64,000 nucleotides of DNA from Nilaparvata lugens (taxonomy: Eukaryota; Arthropoda; Insecta; Hemiptera; Delphacidae), in assembly GCF_014356525.2 (NCBI RefSeq), contig NC_052506.1, forward strand, positions 27,216,372 through 27,280,371, given 5' to 3'. A program made the position numbers and the translations under genes. Below the pieces are notes generated by a model, which searched no databases, was not told the DNA's origin, and worked only from the letters and a program-made list of their open reading frames with translations. Shown here one piece after another: positions 60,373 through 64,000 of this stretch (position 1 is its first letter; every line of letters begins with the position of its first letter).

Positions 60373-62025
60373 TATATTGTTAATAAAATAAATAGGTAGA
60401 ATTGATTATATTTTTGGACACTGCATAATATGACTACATTGTCAAGTTAATAAGTTTTATGACAAGTGATCATTATTTAATTATGGCATGACGCCATATC
60501 TCCCACAAATGTGGGTAATTGATGAATGAGGTAAGAGTTATAAAAGTATGACAGAATATATACAACAGCCTTGTACAATCTACACCCTTAATAACTTAAA
60601 TGATGGATGAATGATTCAATACATTATTAAGCTCATTATTCTGTACAAAATTAATTAAAACTATCATGAGAAAGATTAATCAGGCCCTTCACCACAATAA
60701 ATTACCTACTTGAGTTATTACTTTTGATATACTGTATTGGAAATAAATATACTTTACATTAGAAAATGTAACATCTTGTTATTTTTCAGTAAAATAATAG
60801 AAATCTTCTAATAAACAAGTCTGATAAAAGAAAATTGTAAGAGGGAGTAAAATTGGGTTAATGCCAGGAGTTACCGTACATTATGAAGGCAATAAAATAA
60901 AACTATTTCACTCAACTATGACCCATGCCAACAATCAGGACTTCACCTTCAAATAACATTAGTAGAACAGGTTTGAAAGGTAAAAACCAGGTTATTACTT
61001 GGGACTTATGCAATATATAGAAACAGAAACACCTGGTGAAAGTAATTGGCATTTTACATCTATGAAAATTCTATAAATATCAATAACTTAGGTCTGAATA
61101 GACAAAAATTGAACTCACCAAATGCAGAACCATAAAACAACTTAGTTTCATGAACAACATTGGTTTCAAACTAAAAAACTTTAGTAAAAGAGTAGGTACC
61201 TAGTAAATAAAGAAAAATATGAAAATCTTTAGAGATTTAGTTATATTATTGGTATGACACAACTATCAAAATGAAATAGAGTAAAATAGTTTCAGAAGTG
61301 ATTTTTACGCCGTAAGGTTATGTCAAATTCAACAGATGTTACAATTTCTTACCTAAACTAGGCCACAAAATACAATAAAAAACATGTTGATTATTCAAAT
61401 ACTTACGCTTTTATAAACCGAACTGTTTCTTTCAATGTAACAGGAATTATTGGATATTTCAACCACTATGGATTTATTCTAACATAACCTAATGATTAAG
61501 CAGAATTGAATCAAAAGGAATGTGGAAAATGCAACTGCTCTTACCGCTAGCAGACAGCAGACAAAATTTGGCAATTGGCAATTGAATTGGAATGGAATTG
61601 GAAGACTTGCAATCAATCCATGGCGCTGTTGACTTTTCATTTGTCGACTTTCAGGGAAATCGATTTCTTGACATTGAACTTTATATATCGATCACAATAC
61701 ATGATAATATTATTATATTTTTATAGCATGACGGAAGATGAAAGATGACAAAAAATATATAATTTTGACACAAAGAAGGATGAATTCTACCAGACAGCTT
61801 CATCTTTTAGCAAGAACTACGACCAACCAAGGACCTTTTAGCAAGAAATTGTTCAATGACCTTATCGATCTAAAACATCGATTGAGTAAAACTATAGTTT
61901 AGTCCATATCGATATAGAAAATATCGCATATCGGCGCAAAAATGTCTATGTTCGATACCAAATGATTGAGCTGGTCGATTAGGTCATAAGGTCACAACTT
62001 TCATTTTTTCCAATAATAATAATTA
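60373..62025. other. intergenic, right of the mariner-like element
   Basis: AT-rich, with a cluster of ATCGAT words at 61680-61930 and candidate minus-strand splice donors at 61544, 61409 and 61117 (see findings). No confirmed gene. Confidence 0.45.
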
Positions 62026-63050
62026 GTCCAGTCAAATTGTCGTTTGCAGGAAACAGCCTCAAAATAGCTATTTCTCGACGGTTTTTGGGGCGCTGAATTC
62101 GAATCTGAAATTTTCTTACTCGCGGCTTTCCAAAACCCCTAAAAATTTCAAACTTTTTTAATTTTTCTATTTAATTTCGAAAACATTGAGTTTTTCGAAG
62201 AAAAGCATTCTTTACAAAATTAAATATAATAGAATTTCCAATAAATTGAGTGGTTACGCATGACTACCATTTTTGATTCCGGAGTAATAACCTATTTTCA
62301 AAAAAGGGTATTTTTAAGGAGTTTACAAATTATGCAAACCTACCAATTCTACCCTATATATGCTACAACTTAAGTTGGATCGTTTATATATAGGCTACCT
62401 ACCCTATAAATCGACATATAAGGAAGGATACGTCAAGCGGTCAAGGATCAAAACTTTAAACACTGACAAAATGATCAGATCTCCTCGTCCTACAGCTTAT
62501 TTTTCTCAGCCGGTCAAGGCGGTTCAAAATCATGTATTAGAACTGACAATTAATGAAAAATAGAAAACTCCTTCAGTGTAGCCTATTTTAGCCCTATATT
62601 TTCATACGGTAGCCTACCTACACAAAAAAATGGCCAATTTCTATACCGTATTCAAAAACTGCGTATCTCGGTAACCCGAAATGATAAAAAATGGGACTTG
62701 GTCTTGATTTGAAGAACAGAATCTCCTCTTTCATGTGGGGCGAATGATTTTTGTAAAAATATGATCGTGAAGTAAGATACGGTATGTTAGTTTCAAAAAC
62801 TTAGAAATTTGCGATATTTTTCTCATTTTCACAGTCGCACATATTCAAAGCTGCGTATCTTGTGAAACACTTCAGATGAAAAATCCAAAAAATAGTCAAG
62901 GTTGTATAGAGATTTTTTTCCTCTTTCTCATTATCATGGATCATACTTCTGTTTTCAAAAGTTACAGGCAATTGAGAAAATGATTATTTTTATTTTATCA
63001 TTTTTTGCGATTTTACTGTTTACATACATTTCAAGTTAATTACAGTACCG
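62026..63050. mobile_element. partial relative of the 3880-5494 foldback element
   Basis: It starts TA/GTCCAGTCAAATTGTCGTTT and shares long segments with 3880-5494, such as GGATCAAAACTTTAA, CTTGGTCTTGATTTGAAGAA and GATCGTGAAGTAAGATACG, but lacks the closing arm. Confidence 0.65.
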
Positions 63051-63385
63051 CATACAGTATGATTAGCATTGGTGTTAGTATTCTTGTCTATTATTCGACC
63101 AGTGGCGCCATTTCACCAAACTGCTAGGGGGGGCAAAAACCAAGTGGCGAAGGGGGGGGGGAAAGAATACCACCGAAGGATTGAAGGTCCTGGGTTTTTC
63201 CCCATAAATGTTACATTCGATTTTTCCAGTTTTATACAAATGTGGTTAAATAAAACATCAATACAAAAATAAACATTATTAGTTATAATCATGAAATATT
63301 TATTAGAAATATTGGTCTACAGAGAGGCCCTATAGTAGGAATACACTGAAACAGATTTCTTTAAAATCATGGAAAAAGATAAATT

Positions 63386-63629
63386 TTTCTTTTACAATGA
63401 CAATTTCATTGGGGATCATATTCTAATTGGAAAATAACTTTCAGTTAGAAAGCTAAAGAAACATTGAGCTGTTCCCATAATTCTCACCAACTCTGTACAA
63501 ACATTTTTTTCTTTTACAATGACAATTTCATTGGGGATCATATTCTAATTGGAAAATAAATTTCAGTTAGAAAGCTAAAGAAACATTAAGCTGTTCCCAT
63601 AATTCTCACCAACTCTGTACAAACATTTT
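63386..63629. repeat. tandem duplication, unit 122 bp
   Basis: ACAATGACAATTTCATTGGG begins at 63394 and 63516; the two units differ at about two positions, so the duplication is recent. Flanked by G-rich repeat ends near 63100-63180 and 63960-63990. Confidence 0.92.
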
Positions 63630-64000
63630 TGATTGTCTGATTGTGCCCTTTCTTTTGCTTTCACTGTGACATCTTGCAACTTGTTAATTCTCATGTTGAA
63701 ATTTATGCAATAACTTACTTATTGTGCCCTGATCAATAATTGTACCCATCCTATATTCAAGCTTCAACCATACCACAGAGAAAAATATACCGTACAGTAT
63801 TCTTTATTACTCCGTTCCCGTATCCATATTTTCAAGGCAATTTTCCTACAATGTTGATACTGTAGAAGGAATTATACTACTGCTGTTGAAAAAGAGTATT
63901 AAATCAGTATGAGATTCTAAGGATTCGTGTAGATAGACCCGCATTTTCATTATTTATCTGATCCTTGGGGTGGCCTAGGCCCCCCCTGTATTCGACAAAG

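Noticed and set aside
61118..61174. Minus-strand stretch encoding FETNVVHETKLFYGSAFG between acceptor- and donor-like sites
   Set aside because: It looks protein-like, but two frames are open and neither joins convincingly to a neighbouring coding exon, so it is not listed as a gene.
1..64000. CRISPR arrays, operons, prophage or bacterial gene clusters
   Set aside because: No regularly spaced short repeats or bacterial gene organisation; all evidence is for animal nuclear DNA.

Overview
The window is AT-rich insect nuclear DNA: spliced genes with GT-AG introns, arthropod-style core promoter elements, an RR-2 cuticle protein, and introns full of small DNA transposons, Helitron-like elements and truncated LINEs. 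The repeat style (including many 'taggcctac'-like words) suggests a hemipteran such as a planthopper, but that is an impression rather than proof.

Three protein-coding genes are well supported. (1) Positions 2830-46660 (+) hold the 3' three quarters or so of a large secreted EGF/laminin-G protein. I read 20 coding exons (about 1,490 codons) in the order EGF x3, half EGF, a Ser/Thr-rich mucin-like region, EGF, LamG, EGF x2, LamG, EGF x2, LamG, EGF x2, LamG, stop. This is the architecture of Eyes shut/Spacemaker (eys), the extracellular matrix protein of the insect inter-rhabdomeral space. The 5' exons lie left of the window. Exon phases agree at every junction except 9604/14126, where half an EGF repeat is missing. 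(2) Positions 42560-44290 (-) hold an intact, intronless 5-aminolevulinate synthase (first enzyme of heme synthesis). It lies inside the intron that splits the last LamG domain of eys and has its own poly(A) signal. (3) Positions 53128-59171 (+) hold a three-exon, 107-residue RR-2 cuticle protein with a textbook TATA box and initiator.

The rest is intron or intergenic DNA with many mobile elements: a degenerate LINE at the left edge (1-933), two 5'-truncated LINE 3' ends with perfect 13-bp target duplications (2570-2725 and 25008-25302), Helitron-like copies (5517-6246, 6420-6968, 23797-24452) and a textbook short Helitron (38570-38806), a 1.55-kb foldback element (17841-19390), a TTAA-flanked MITE (25955-26510), several other MITEs, a tRNA-like element (7762-7846) and tandem duplications.

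No operon, CRISPR, phage or obviously new multi-gene system is visible. The most interesting points are the nested intronless Alas with three heme-regulatory motifs, the missing half-EGF exon of eys, the transposon nest bounded by a direct repeat, and a few candidate small exons (47457-47506, 58824-58850, 61545-61640) that transcript data could confirm or reject.
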